Origin: Lepturacanthus savala
Taxonomy: Eukaryota; Chordata; Actinopteri; Scombriformes; Trichiuridae
Length of the DNA stretch: 64,000 bases
Assembly (NCBI GenBank): GCA_030544235.1
Contig: CM060468.1
Location: 5,183,758 to 5,247,757, forward strand
Direction of reading: 5' to 3'
A program made the translations under genes and the position numbers. This document shows positions 34,960 through 48,100 of this stretch, one piece after another. The notes below the pieces were generated by a model. It was not told the origin of the DNA. It ran no database searches and worked only from the letters and a program-made list of their open reading frames with translations. How positions within the stretch are numbered: position 1 is the stretch's first letter; each line of letters begins with the position of its first letter.

Positions 34960-35480
34960 TCAACGTGCTGAGGAGGGCTCGTTTATGTAAAAGCGACGGA
35001 CAGCGCTCTCGACCAATCAGCTCCGACCGCTGCAATTCCGTCACGTTTTCCATGGAAACCCCTATTTTTCAGCCAATCAGAATGCGGTATGGGCGGAGTC
35101 CGAATCGAGGTCATGTACCGAGCCCTCTGATTGGTCGGTGGGTTGGAGCCGGAATGAACGGGGGTGGGGGAACCGCTCACTACGATGTCAACTTGTCTCC
35201 GGCTTGTCTTATGAGGGCGAACTGGACCCATTAACGGATGTTATTACACGCTGTCCGGTGTCGCTTTTACATGACGCCGAGGACACCGGGACACTTGTGT
35301 TTCGACGGCTCAGGTGGGTTTTTTTCGCATTTGTACATTTTGTACTTGCCGGCTAGAGCGAGAACAATAAGTTGCATAACTACAGAACCCGCGTGCGCAT
35401 GCGCAGAATTCTCTTCGCTCCACTTTTGGTGATTTTATAACCCGAAAACACCGGTACCAGGTGTGCTGTCCACCCGTAAA
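34960..35480 (+). promoter_or_regulatory. per1: Candidate promoter and non-coding first exon of the period gene
   Basis: A sharp rise in CpG marks this stretch. Seen directly: CCAAT at 35013-35017 and 35073-35077, inverted CCAAT at 35130-35134, the E-prime box AACGTG at 34962-34967 and CACGTT at 35042-35047, the D-box TTATGTAA at 34983-34990, the NRF1-type palindrome TGCGCATGCGCA at 35394-35405, and a TTATAA at 35435-35440. E-prime boxes, D-boxes and CREs are established inputs to clock genes. Strong donors CAG|GTGGGT (after 35313) and AAAG|GTGAGC (about 35480) could end a non-coding exon 1. The exact start site is not determined. Confidence 0.55.
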
Positions 35481-35563
35481 GGTGAGCAAATGTCCGGTTC
35501 TATGACACGGAGCCGCCGCGGGTCAAAAGCTGCTGTTCCGTGGCCGTTTTTTTACCGCTTAAC

Positions 35564-35578
35564 GTCACTTTGACGTAA
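35564..35578. promoter_or_regulatory. Paired CRE-like half sites
   Basis: CGTCA at 35564-35568 faces TGACGTAA at 35571-35578, just past the candidate first exon. CREB-type inputs are known for Per1. Binding is inferred. Confidence 0.3.
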
Positions 35579-37206
35579 CTGTGTCAGTGTACCGTGTAGC
35601 GGATTGCAGGTCAACGTGTGTGCCCGGATTGTGGATAGCAGGTCAGTGGGGGGGAGGGATGTCTGTTCCTATTATATTTATTAATATAGGTTTATTGCGG
35701 TTTTATGACTATAACGTTTTATTTAATGTTTATGTATGAAAGATTATAATAATGTAAGAATTGGTTTGTAAATGAGCTGTTTGTTAGTTTGAGACTCAAA
35801 GAATGCTTCTTCCTTACAAGTATAACCTAAGAAAATGACTTTATTTCACTATTTGTAGGTAGATGTTATTCCACTCTGACTATATATGATTTATTTGCAT
35901 CTGGTGGTATATAAACATAGGTGGATTATATATATTCCTAGTTCAGGGTTGTGAGCTAAATAGTTTTTTAGATGACTAATAATCATCCAACTTATGAACT
36001 ATTCAATCAATAGCTGATTTCTTTGATAAGTCAAGTCAAATTCCACTTGTAATAATGCAGATGGACTTTTTTTCAGGCTATAACTAATCCTGCATGAAAA
36101 AACACATACAAATCGACTAAAAAAATCCTTAGATTGATTGATGAGGGGTCTGCCCTGCTGTGCACACACCAATGAAACATTCTCATTGTATTACAGTGCT
36201 ATTCAGTTCATCAGCCTGTATTTTGTATTATGTTTGGTCTTGTCATGGGTTCAACACATATATGCCGCCTCTATAGAACCGCTGAAAGACTTCCTACAAG
36301 AGTTAAGTAGTAGTATTGACATTATTTTCAAACCCCTCCTACAATGCTTTGGTGTGAGCCTGAGCGTGATCGTTTATAGATTTGCTGTAAAATGTCATTA
36401 CTCATGAACTATAAAGGTGTTGGTGAATCGATTCACTTCACACTTCATTTCAAATCAGTGAAAAACTGGAATAACATGAGTTGGTAAAATGCCCACGAAT
36501 GATTCCAGCGTGTGTTTTTGCAGTCCATCCACTTCAGATAACAACAACCTTAACATTTGTCAACCGTGTAACATGATCTGCGAGATTTCCATATGTCTGC
36601 TTGTATCCTCTCACTAAAGGAGCCAGGATTCAGTTGGATGCTTACATGTGGTTTTATGAAACAAGGCTGTAATTGCTCTCTGCCGCACTACAGACGGATC
36701 CATGTGACTGGAGCGGCAGTTGTATAATGCCCTGAGATCTGTGCTAGTGTGTTTGGTGTTTTTCATTCACCACTCCGGAAGAAACAGGGCTGAGCCTGGG
36801 AGTGGTGGGGAGTTCATTTTTAATGATGTCATTCATTCCACGTCTGATTCGATGGGAGTTTTTAAAAGATTTTTGCCACTTTGTCAAATATTCCCCGCTG
36901 GTCTTTATAGTGATGCTAATGGAGGAAGCATTTTCTGTTAAGTTTTATATCCATAGATTTGTTTTTATAGCTGTGATAGATCAGACATTATCATGACTGC
37001 TTTTGTATAATATTAAACAGTGAGCTATTGGACCATTTTTGCAACATTTTATGATATATTTCTTATATTTGGGAAAACTTTTATGTGGTTAACTTTTTTT
37101 TAATGGTTAGTTTTACAGTCAGCTGTTCAAAGCCTGAAAACCCTTGTTGTGTTTTCAATAAAGAATGATGAGGGGCTATGTGTGAACTATCCATTTCAAG
37201 ACTGTG

Positions 37207-37318
37207 TGACATAATTCCAACCTGTGGGTCAACCTCGACCGCCCCGTGATTGGCTGACATAATTCCAACCTGTTGTCACTCCCTGCTTTCTCCTGATTGG
37301 TTAGTCGAGGCAGCCAAT
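37207..37318. promoter_or_regulatory. CCAAT cluster with duplicated 19-mer in intron 1
   Basis: TGACATAATTCCAACCTGT occurs at 37207-37225 and 37255-37273. Inverted CCAAT boxes lie at 37249-37253 and 37296-37300, and a forward one at 37314-37318. This could be an alternative promoter or an enhancer. Confidence 0.3.
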
Positions 37319-38546
37319 GAGATGTGCCCCAAGCACTTGGACCTGCCTCGGTTTTAACTCTTGGAGTGGGTCATTTCCCGTGGGGCCAGTGTGTGTGTGT
37401 GGGTGGAAAGTATGATAAGTTGTTGTTAGATATTTACAACAATACCCACCAAGTTACATAAAACGGCTTATGTAAAAGAGTGAAGAATAGACCCGTTCAG
37501 TGAATTAAAAAGCTGGCAGAGATAAATAAATAATGTAATAGTTTGGTGTTGGCTTCATTGTCTGTTGCCAACAAATTCTAACAGGGCTTTAACAGAAATA
37601 AATAGCTCTAACTCCCACTTCCACCCACTCCAAGGCTGTAGAGGTGTGAAAGAGGATGAGGAGGAGGCTGCAAAGCTGATGAAAACTATTGCATAATTTC
37701 CTTTTTTCACATCAAGTTTCCTTTTAAAGAAAAAGTGTTTTGACATTCCGGGATGCTTATTATGCTTATTATGCTGATAGTGCCTTATCTCCTGTAAATA
37801 ACAAATAACATTGAACCTGTTTTTTTTTTTTACAATATGGATGCTCATGTTACCAACTGTCACATGTAAAAACACAGAGGTTTCTCAAAGATTATACCTG
37901 AGAGCTTTACTGGATGAGATAAGAGGTAAATGTTGCTTGTATGTAGAAGTGCCTCTTATTATATTGCCTGTGTATTCAGCAGCAAAACACACTGTGTTAC
38001 ATAAGACTTACTTAGCGTCAGACCTGAGTGTATTTGTGTTTATCGTTTATTTGTGCTGGGTCCGTCTCCTTGGTATTAATGATAACACTGATATATATGA
38101 GTCAGTTTTCCCTTCATCAGGCAACAGTTATTAAGACAACTAGACAATTTTAAATTATCTTTTTTCCACCATCCAAATTCAACCTACTAGTTTGTGCCAC
38201 TAGTTTTATTTTGTGTGTGTGTGTGTGTTGTGCTGCGACTCACCTTTCATCTAAAACAACAAAAAAAACAAAGCGCTCTTAAATCCCCCTGGAAAGGGCA
38301 AACGATGGTCTATTTTGTGTGTGTGTGTCTGTGTGTGTCTGTGTGTGTGTGTGTATCAGCAAGATGACATTATCTGTGCTGCTGTGCCCTTTTCTTTAGG
38401 TTACACCTGTGATCAGATCAAAGTTGTATGTATTTGTGATGGCTTCTAAATTTAGGCCTTTATATAGATCTCTGTGGAAAGTGCACTGTATTGTGATTGA
38501 TTGACTTCACCTGTGTGTGTGCTTTTTTTCCTCCCCCTTCTTTTAG

Positions 38547-38805
38547 ATCAAAGCCCCCCCCCCCTTGAGCCACCGATTCCATTTATGGCCCAGTGCCATA
38601 GACTTACTCCCGTTGCTATGTGGGATAGGTAACTCAACCACCCAGCTTTTGACCTCTGGCCTGTTTCATATCTGAGGACAGCGACCCAACGTGTGGCCCG
38701 TGCCCAACCCTGGACGGGCGCAAACGGAGCCGCGAACGGGTCGGCTTCCAGCTGGAGGAAGCGGGAGAAACTCCTCCGCGCACCTCCATCGGCCAGCGGC
38801 ACTGC
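38547..38805 (+). other. per1: Period-gene 5' UTR in first coding exon (start approximate)
   Basis: The best acceptor upstream of the start is TTCTTTTAG at 38546. An upstream ATG at 38584 would open a short frame ending before the main start. The main ATG (38806) has a weak -3 base; Met23 at 38872 has a better context and could be the real start. Confidence 0.5.
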
Positions 38806-39125
38806 ATGGCCAGCGGCTACAACAAGGGCTGCGGCGGGCGGGACGGCGTGGAGCTGGAGACGGAGCTGGGCATGGCCTCCGAGGGCAGCGACAGCAGCCA
38901 CGAGAACCCGGCCTCGCCCGGTTCGCCGCACGACGACCGGAAGCGGCCGCGCCCACCCCTGCACGAGGACGTGGAGATGGGCGGCAGCGGCTCCAGCGGC
39001 AGCGGGACAGAGTCCCACGGGAATGACTCCCACGGCAACGAGTCCCACGGCAACGAGTCCGTGGGTAGCTCGAACGGCAACGGCAAGGATTCCGCTCTGA
39101 TGGAGTCATCGGAAAGCAACAAGAG
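38806..39125 (+). CDS. per1: per1 coding exon 1 (aa 1-107)
   Basis: GC-rich exon encoding a Ser/Gly/His-rich N-terminus with LHEDVEMGGSGSSG, three tandem SHGN(D/E) units (39013-39057) and SSNGNGKDSALMESSES. The last block matches PER1. Donor AG|GTGAGA. Confidence 0.88.
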
Positions 39126-42100
39126 GTGAGAGAGCATGAAATGAATCATGGTAAATTAAGTTGTTTGTTTTTTTTTGCCACCGCCATGGGGGAGCGTACC
39201 ATCTAGGTCATGGAAGTGAGGTTCATTTAATATAATAGAAGGGCCATTTTCACCTGTATGAGTCACTTCTTTCTGAGTTATTGTTGTAGACTGGTAGTGA
39301 ATTTCTTAGACTGAAGAAAGAATTGGGAAGAATTTTATTGTAGTTATGCAGTTATAACAATCTAGAAAAAGACAACACAGGTGTCCACATCATTTCATTT
39401 AGAGACAGCTCACCACTCCCTTTATAGGAAAATCAATGAGTGTTGATTTTAAACTGGTTGTAGTCAAAGAAAGTATTTTACTGAAGTATTTTGGTCTAGT
39501 TTTAGTCAATAGTCTTGCTTTAGTCTTTGACAGCAGGTTGATCGCAATGATAGTCAAAATTGATCGAGGCAGGTATCCGTAACAATAGGAATTATTGTTA
39601 GGAACCTTTGAATCATTCAGTGTGACACACGGAAATGTTTTGAAGTGACACCACCAGAGTTACCAGACCGAGCTGAATGTTCACTACACACTAAAAATGT
39701 GTAACCCCTGCAGGATAAAACAGTAGCAGAGATTAAGCTTCTTGTGATGAAGTAACAGACGTCGCCGCGTTTAGTGCCGACAGCACTGGTGGATGCTCCT
39801 CTGACATACGTAAAGGCACTTTTTGCATTGTAATTTAAAAAGTCTGTGATGAAATAAGAAAGAGACATTTTATCAAGTTTTTATTTAATATTATCTCTTT
39901 TTTCAACAAAAAAAAATGTGTTCATTTTTGTTAATTATCCAGAAAATGTCATTCTATTATAACGTCCACCATAAGGCATACTTGAAATACTCAAAAAAGG
40001 CTCCGTTAGCCCAGTGGAGATGATAATTACATAATTTATTTTAACCGGGTGCCAGCTGTATGCTGTGGAGCTTTACTCGCTGACGACGCTCAATATCAGG
40101 TTCAAAGATGCGCTTAACATGCCCTCACTCCTGTCCGCCTATCGTTTTCATCAGAGTCTGAGGTAAACAGCACACTGACTGAACGGTGGCCGTTGCGTAA
40201 CCCGCACTAATGTTTTGTTCTTCTCCATTTACCTCCCTGAGGACAAAATAAAACAAACAGCTTTCAGAGTAACACAGTCCTGTGCTACACAAACTATGCT
40301 CAAAATGTAGGAGTCAACCCCTCTTTGTCAAAAATGGTAGAGATTTAATTAACAGTTCAGTACAGCATATTTCTAGATAATAGATAATAATCATAAATCT
40401 GTCTGTCTGTGTACAAGAGCTTATTTTGTCCTTTGTACAGAAAACTAACCCAATAACTAACTGAATCATTTATTTGTCACAAGATAATATTGCTGGCATA
40501 TTTTCATTTTCCTCATGACGCAGAGGCTATTATTATGGACATTCTTGGGCATGCAGGACAGAACAGAATAGCACCAGAGGGGGGGGATGACTGTGCCGCT
40601 TTATTGTTTCGACAGTGCACCACGTTCTCTGAAAACCACAACCCCACCGGGTGAGAGGATAACCCACAGAACAGTTCACCCACACAGCCGTCATCAGAAA
40701 CCATCAGGTGACGCTCACTAGGGCCGCAGCGTTTAATTTAACATGTTTCCGTCAGTCGTCTTCCGCTCGCATCGCTCATTAGAATCCAAAGCTGTGGAGA
40801 AAGATGGAAGATGTGAGCGAGGACCACAGGGAGATGGCGTGATGGTCTAAATAATAGAATAAAAAAATGAAATTTTCACAATTTGCTTTTTTAAATGTTC
40901 TCTTTGAATAGAATCATCCGTGTGTGATCAAGTCCTGGACTTAATTAATTGTTCAGTGCGCCCTGTTTAATAACCTCATCCATTGTTTGTGGTTTCAGCT
41001 CGAACTCTCATAGCCCCTCACCACCGAGCAGCTCCAACGCCTTCAGTCTGGTGAGCTCTGAGCAGGACAACCCTTCGACCAGTGGCTGCAGGTTAGTGCA
41101 CATGAATATGTGTCGTAAATGGTTCATGAGAAGGTGTCTTAACGGGGTATGATAAGTGAATCATGATCGTTTGATGCTGATGGAAATTTTTGCATGAAAA
41201 CCGCGTTTGAAAGCCAAGTTCTCCAAGTCAGATCCACAAAAGATGCGTTCCAGGGCTCATCAGTCCCTCCATTCCCCTTTCACAACCCTGTTCTGCTCCC
41301 CATGCTGGAAAGCTGGGCCTCTGAGAATGGTGACAGCACTGGTGAGACCATGTCATTTTGACAACACGTGTATCTGTCTCTGGCACACTCTGCAGCAGCG
41401 AACAGTCAGCCAAGGCCAAGACACAGAAGGAGCTCTTCAAGACCCTCAAGGAGTTGAAGAAGCACCTGCCATCAGAGAAGAGGAGCAAGGGCAAATCCAG
41501 CACCGTCAACACCCTCAAATACGCCCTGCGATGTGTCAAGCAGGTGAAAGGTGAGACCTGCTTCTTTTTGCTCCCTTTTTCCATGCACATGCTCATACAT
41601 GTACTCATACATGTGATCTTAGGGTTTGAGAAGCAAGAAGCTTGTTGGTAGGCAAAGAAAGAAGAAAGAATGTTAAAAAGCAGCGCTTCCACCTCCCTTA
41701 TTACAACCAATAAGGTGCCTTGTAGCAGCCGATAATATAATAATGGCCAATAATGTAATAAATTTGCTCTCTTTAAAATGCAATAGGCGATAATCTTGTA
41801 ATTGGTTAATAACGCAAAAAAAGTGCTGAACTGATAAGGTAATAATTTTTGCCAATAATGTAATAATTTATTATTATTTATTATTTATTTATTTTCAATT
41901 CAGTATTACATTTGCAAAAAAGAATGTTTTCTCACCAGGCCAATAACATAATAACTTATTACATTAGCAGCCAAAAGTTATTATTACCTTATCATTTTAG
42001 CACTTTTACTACATTATTGGACAGTTATGTTATTGGCCTGTTACATTATAAGATAAGATAAACCTTTATTTGTCCCACAGTGGGGAAATTGCAATTAAAT

Positions 42101-45100
42101 GGGCAAATTTCTTACATTATCTTATGAGCTGTTATTATGTCATCGTTTTTTATTACATTATCAGCTGCTACATGCCTTTAAACAAAGGCCCTTAACCACG
42201 TTTGCTCCAGTTGAGTTGCCCAGTGACTGCAGATCAGACTTTGTGTGATTGAGTGTGAGTGTGATTGAGGCATAAAATAGAATAAAAAAGTATAATACCA
42301 TGAATACAAAATGGTTTGTACAATGCAGTGTTTTCTCCTGTTTGCAGCCAACGAGGAGTATTACCAAATGCTGATGACAAATGACAGCCAGCCACCAGGG
42401 TTTGACGTGTCGTCCTACACCATCGAGGAAATCAACAGCATCACTTCTGAATACACCCTCAAAAGCACTGTAGGTACCACCACCAAAAGTTAATGACACT
42501 ATAGAGAAATTATTGTTGAAAGAATAAGGGCCTGTCCCTATACCTCCCCTAACCCTTGATTTTTGCTCTAACTGTAGATTTTGCAGGTTCTTGTGTAGGG
42601 TTAGGGTGTCTCATTACTGTAGGGAGCAAGGGGAGCAAGGGGAAGTGTGATTGTTGACCTTATAATCAACCTTCAAAATGTAGTGAGGTTGGATACGGGC
42701 TGTGATGTGTCTCCTGTTATCTGCATTTCTTTGTTAATTTCTGAGAAGAAGGTTAACAAACAGCCAACACAACAGGAAACACAACAGCTAGAACTGGCGT
42801 TTTTCTTGAATGAAAAAAATAGTTCGCTGCGTCGACATACGTCACAGCGTGTGACGTATGTGAGCATGTTTGCTACATTCACTGCGCCAATTTGCATATA
42901 GTGGTTTCCCATTTCCATACGGAAAGATTTCCTTTCGGTGAGGGGAATTTACTGTTGCGTTCCTTGTATTAATCAGATTGAGGTCCAAAAGATTTGATAT
43001 TTTCTTTAATTTTTTATTCCTGGAATCAAATCCAGTTCGGCTTTTCAGATTTCCCAATATTCAGAAATATTGTTTGTATTTTACCTGCAGGATATATTCG
43101 CTGTAGCCGTCTCCCTCATCACGGGGAAGATCGTTTACATCTCGGACCAAGCGGCGTCCATCTTGAACTGCCAGCGCGAGGTGTTCAACAACGCCAAGTT
43201 CGTGGAGTTCCTGACGCCGCAGGATGTCAGCGTGTTCTACAGCTTCACCACGCCTTACCGCCTGCCGTCATGGAGCATGTGCACAGGAGCAGGTACCAGC
43301 AATCTCTGAACTAAAATCTCTATCAGCACGGATGGAAGATTTCCATAGACCCAAAAAGGGCACATGGAGAACCCACATGAAACACGCGTCATACACACAC
43401 ATAAGCACCTATTTCCTTTCCATGACCCACCCACACACACTATCACGTGCTCATACTAGTTTTAACGACTGCACACCCACACACACCTGCTGCAAATTCT
43501 GAAGACCTCACATATTGCTGCAGCTCCGACTTGATGATTTATTAGGTTCATCAAGGGCCAAAAAATGAAATCCTATCAGGTGAAAATCTCTTGTTTTTGG
43601 TACAATTAGTCCAATATTGACTAGAATCATCTTTCAGTTCCACTGGCAGGTAATTTAGCTTATTTCAAGTTTTTTTCATGATTTTTGTAAAGAAATTATT
43701 AGTCTTATTTTCTTAAAACAAGACTGAATTGAGCCAAATCAGGGAAAGATAATAATTTAAAAAAAGGATAAATTATCTTCCAGTGGAATAAGATAGTTCT
43801 ACTTAATATTAGACTAATTATACCAAAATCAAGACATCATCACCTGTTGTGGTTTTCATTTTGCAGTGTAAATGCTGCTGTTCTTGACTTAGCTGAATAA
43901 CTCGTGTCACAAAGCTGGATATCCACCAGCTCTATGAATCCTTGATTTCCCTGTCCAGCTCATAGCAGGGTGGTTAGTAATTATACAACAGAATAAGAAG
44001 ACGTAGGGATACTATAAATAGTTTAGTGATATTAAGGTGGATCACAAATAAACAATTCGGAATATGTCCTGTACATAAAATACTCAAAAGCAATGTGACT
44101 GTTTCTGCTGCTGAGGCAAAGAGACGAAAAGTAGATGATGAATAATGAGGTCTGTCTGTCTGACCCAGATGCTGCATTCGTAATCACAGTTTTACAAATT
44201 ACCAGGGTGGATTGTTCTAATAAAACACGGCTGCAAATTACCTTTTTTCCTATCAATATCATACTGTTGTCTCATATTATTCTGAGCTGCAGTGAATCAG
44301 AGTAAAATCACCCACGCTGTCATCATCATGTGTTTCCTGTCATGAATGATCTTTGTTTGTTATTAGCTCTGGTTTAAAACCACAATGGAAATAGAATAGA
44401 AAGCTGGCAAATCTAATGTTTTTACCGACCTGTAAAATTTATATTGATTTTTTTATACTCTAATACGCTGTATTTTTGTCTATGCTGGGATCCCTGTAGG
44501 AGATCCCTGTTGAGACCTCTTTTCCAGTAAATCGATGAGTCAGTGAAGAGTTGTTGTTTTTTTTACATTTTGGTCTTATCCTCTAAAAGTTTAGCCGTTC
44601 AATCATAAGTTGCCATGGTGGTTTTGCTTGGTAAAAAGTGAACCAAATTTGTGATACCGAAAATCCAGCGTTACACTTCAGGTATAACGCTGCTTTATGA
44701 CACAGGTCCCCACACAATCAAATGCAAAACCATATCAACAGGCCAACTGAAATATTACCAGGTGAAAATATCAATATATAAATTCATCCAATTTTTAGTA
44801 TAATTATCTTAATCCTATGACAGATAATTAAGCTTATTTTTGTATATTTCAGTCAATTTTATCTTTGTTTTAAGAATATCATACTCTTATTTTCACAAAA
44901 CAAGACCAAATTGAAAAAAAAAACTAACTTAAGCTTAACTTAAATAAGAAATGATCTGCCTGTTGAATAAGATAATTCAACTTAATGTTTGACTAATTGT
45001 ACCAAAAAGAAGATATCTACATTCTACCTTTAGATAGTGTTGCCTAAGCCTTAATATAGATGACTAATAGATGGGCCTTTTGGAAATAGTCTATTTCATC

Positions 45101-48100
45101 TGATGCATTTGATGATGGATTCATCCTGTCCTATTTTTTCCTCCCCGCCACCATCTCTCTCTCGACTTATTCAGAGTCATCTCCCACGGAGTGCATGCAG
45201 GAGAAATCCTTCTTCTGCCGCATCAGGTGAGTGACAGTGGCCAGCAGCTTCTCTGATCCATAGTTTCCTGCTCAAACAAGCTCTGAGTCAGCAGAGGGTT
45301 GGTAAGCAGGGGAGAGGAGGAAGGAAGTCAGCAGCTGTGAGCTTTTAACCTCTGTTTCCATCTAGTGGCCAAATGGAAACCGACAGTCACCGTTTTAGCT
45401 GTTGTTTCAAATATCGTATGATCCTGGGTCCTGGATCCTCTAATCAGTCCCTCCAGAATTTTGTACAGATTCTGTTTTTGCATTTTTTTTCTGAAAAAAG
45501 TTTGCAAAGATTTAAGCCTTTTTTCTTTTTGCAGTTAAATTGTAGGATTTGACAAAAAACTATGGGAATTGAGGGAAAAATTGCAAATCAATTTTCCTGA
45601 TAAGACCCACCTTGTCCATCAACCCTGTCACCTGGGGTTTGTCTTGATGATGAAAGAGGAGGTTGAAGAGAATGACAATCTTTGTTGATGACGCAGGTTT
45701 TGTTTGGAAAGGCTTATGTGTGCCGTAATGCCTTCGGCAGAACTCCCTGTGAATCTGAGCCAGTCAGCACACAATATCGATACAAAATAGAGGATAACGA
45801 TGGACTCATTGCTATTGTCTTTCATTCTCATCGCAAGGTATGAACATTATGTTTATGATGGTATATTGATGTCAGACTCTTCCTAATAGCACTTTTAATG
45901 TGGGAGAAATCATGGGAGTTTGGCAAAATTGCAAACCCCTAAGCCTAATATTTTGCATTAATTATTGCAAGTCTCAGTTCCTGGAGGGAGTGCTGTATTT
46001 TTAGTCAGGTATAGCTTGGATAGATTAGTTTACAGTTTTTAAAAATAAAAAAATATATGTGTTTATCCTAAGCAGAGTATTTCTTCATTTCTAAAACTGA
46101 AAATTGAAAATGAAAGTGTGAGTACTCTGGTTCAACAGGAAAATACAGTTTGCAGAACTCGCCTCAAATGCTCAAAACGTGCAAACGACTGACCGTTTAT
46201 CTTGTGCATATGTGTTCTAGTGGTGGTAAGGAACGTGAAGGGGACCGCCAGTACTATCCTTTCCGCATGACTCCCTACCTGATGAAAGTCCAGGACGCTG
46301 AGCTGGCTGAGGAACAGTTCTGCTGCCTCCTGCTGGCTGAGAGGATGCACTCGGGCTACGAAGGTGAGACTCCTGACCACCGACACGTTTCACACATACA
46401 TCTAGGATTTTGCACTGTCTCACAGCCACATATAACACTCGGTAATTCACCACATGTCGAGAAAAAGGTTCAATATTTCATATTTCATCCTTGATGCTCG
46501 AAACATTTGGTATGTGATTGGCCGATTTACAGTGAACCAGTTAGATCTCATGAAGGCTGTAAATCAGTTGTTTCATACAATTTATTTACTGTATTTAGTC
46601 AGAGTAGCACAAATTATTTTCCAGTTCTCTAGTTGAATACAGACTCCGAAGGCAGTGTTGTGTATGATTTTTTTTTTAATGATTACTATTATTAGGCATG
46701 AACAATCTATCGTTTTAAATTGAAAAACACAATTTCAGGCAACGTGATCTTAAGATCATCAAAGCTGCAATTTAAGTTAAAAGACTTTTAAGTTAAGATA
46801 TAGATGGCTCTTTCAGTTTTAATAACTGCTGTTGCTCAAGCACTCTATGTAGCCTATGTGTAGCAAAGGCTGAAATCAAGTCTTGACTTTAGTTTTCATT
46901 CTTGCATTACAGTTATGTCATTTATTTTAAGTTTCTGTTGTGCATTAAAACTTGATTTGAAGAGGGAATGAAATAGAAATCGCAATATCTGCCAGAAAAA
47001 TCACCATTCAATTTTTTTCTTAAAAATGTTCAGCCCTAACCATTTTTATAATTCTTTTTCCTATTTTCTCACCACAGCACCCAGAATCCCTACAGACAAA
47101 CGCATCTTCACCACCACACACACTCCTAACTGTGTGTTCCAGGATGTGGACGAGAGGTGAGTGTGGAAAAGCCTTTAAAGTAAGTAAAGTATATGTGCAG
47201 TTTTTATATGTGAGCTGCTACTATGTGCTGCTGTGTGTCTAACACTGAATATTTTTTATATTGAAAAAAAGTAATTTTAATGGAATAGAAAACATGTGGA
47301 ACTAGGATGTTCAGAAAAAAAGTTTCAGTCAGCCTAAATTCTCTGAATTAAGTCTGTAACATGTTGTTTTTCTATCAGGGCTGTTCCTCTGCTGGGTTAC
47401 CTCCCTCAGGACCTGATTGGAACCCCCGTGCTGCTCAATATGCATCCAAGTGACCGACCCTTAATGCTGGCTGTGCATCGCAAGAGTAAGAACCTGAGAT
47501 TCTACAAAAAAACACCTTCATTTGACTGTACTGGTCTAAATATGTTTTATGTAAAGCACTCTGAATTAACTTGTTGGTTCCTTGCCTTAAACAGACATTA
47601 GTATAATAAACTTTCAATGTTCAGCGCTTTGTTTCTCACACACTCGCCACCTTCTTCTTCTGCCGTACAGTTGTGCAGTTTGCCGGACAGCCCTTTGACC
47701 ACTCCTCCATCCGCTTCTGTGCAAGAAACGGGGAGTACATCACCATCGACACCAGCTGGTCCAGCTTCGTCAACCCCTGGAGCCGCAAGGTCTCCTTTGT
47801 CATTGGCAGGCACAAAGTGCGCATGTGAGTAGAAACGTCCTATTTCACCTTTACTCAGTACTTAACCTAAATGTTCTTAATTTGAACTCCTTGATAGTTA
47901 TGGTTAATAGATTCTGGTCACAGTCTTGACTGCTGTAAGTGACATATCTGATGATGTGTGTGTTTGTGCGTGTGTATTTCAGGGGTCCTGTGAATGAAGA
48001 TGTGTTCGCTGCACCAGCTTTCCACGGCGGGAAGATCATGGACTCAGACATTCAGGAAATAAGTGAACAGATACACAGGCTGCTACTTCAAGTATGTACA

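Larger units (their letters stand above)
35314..38546 (+). other. per1: Period-gene intron 1 (5' non-coding)
   Basis: Provisional limits, from the first candidate donor to the acceptor TTCTTTTAG at 38546. It holds a CCAAT-rich patch with a 19-bp direct repeat (37207-37318) and GT tracts near 38213-38230 and 38316-38355. No coding exon seen. Confidence 0.55.
41551..42347 (+). other. per1: per1 intron after coding exon 3
   Basis: More than half of this 797-bp intron is the foldback element at 41721-42172. Confidence 0.85.
43293..45174 (+). other. per1: per1 intron after coding exon 5
   Basis: A 1.9-kb intron with two copies of a palindromic repeat family (about 43553-43868 and 44740-45025). 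Confidence 0.85.

Noticed and set aside
34824..35234. Frame of 136 codons across the candidate promoter
   Set aside because: Arises from the GC-rich promoter patch; shows no family features.
38548..39048. Minus-strand Ala/Val-rich frame opposite the first period coding exon
   Set aside because: High GC content leaves several frames open. The sense frame from 38806 matches PER1 and joins downstream exons in phase.
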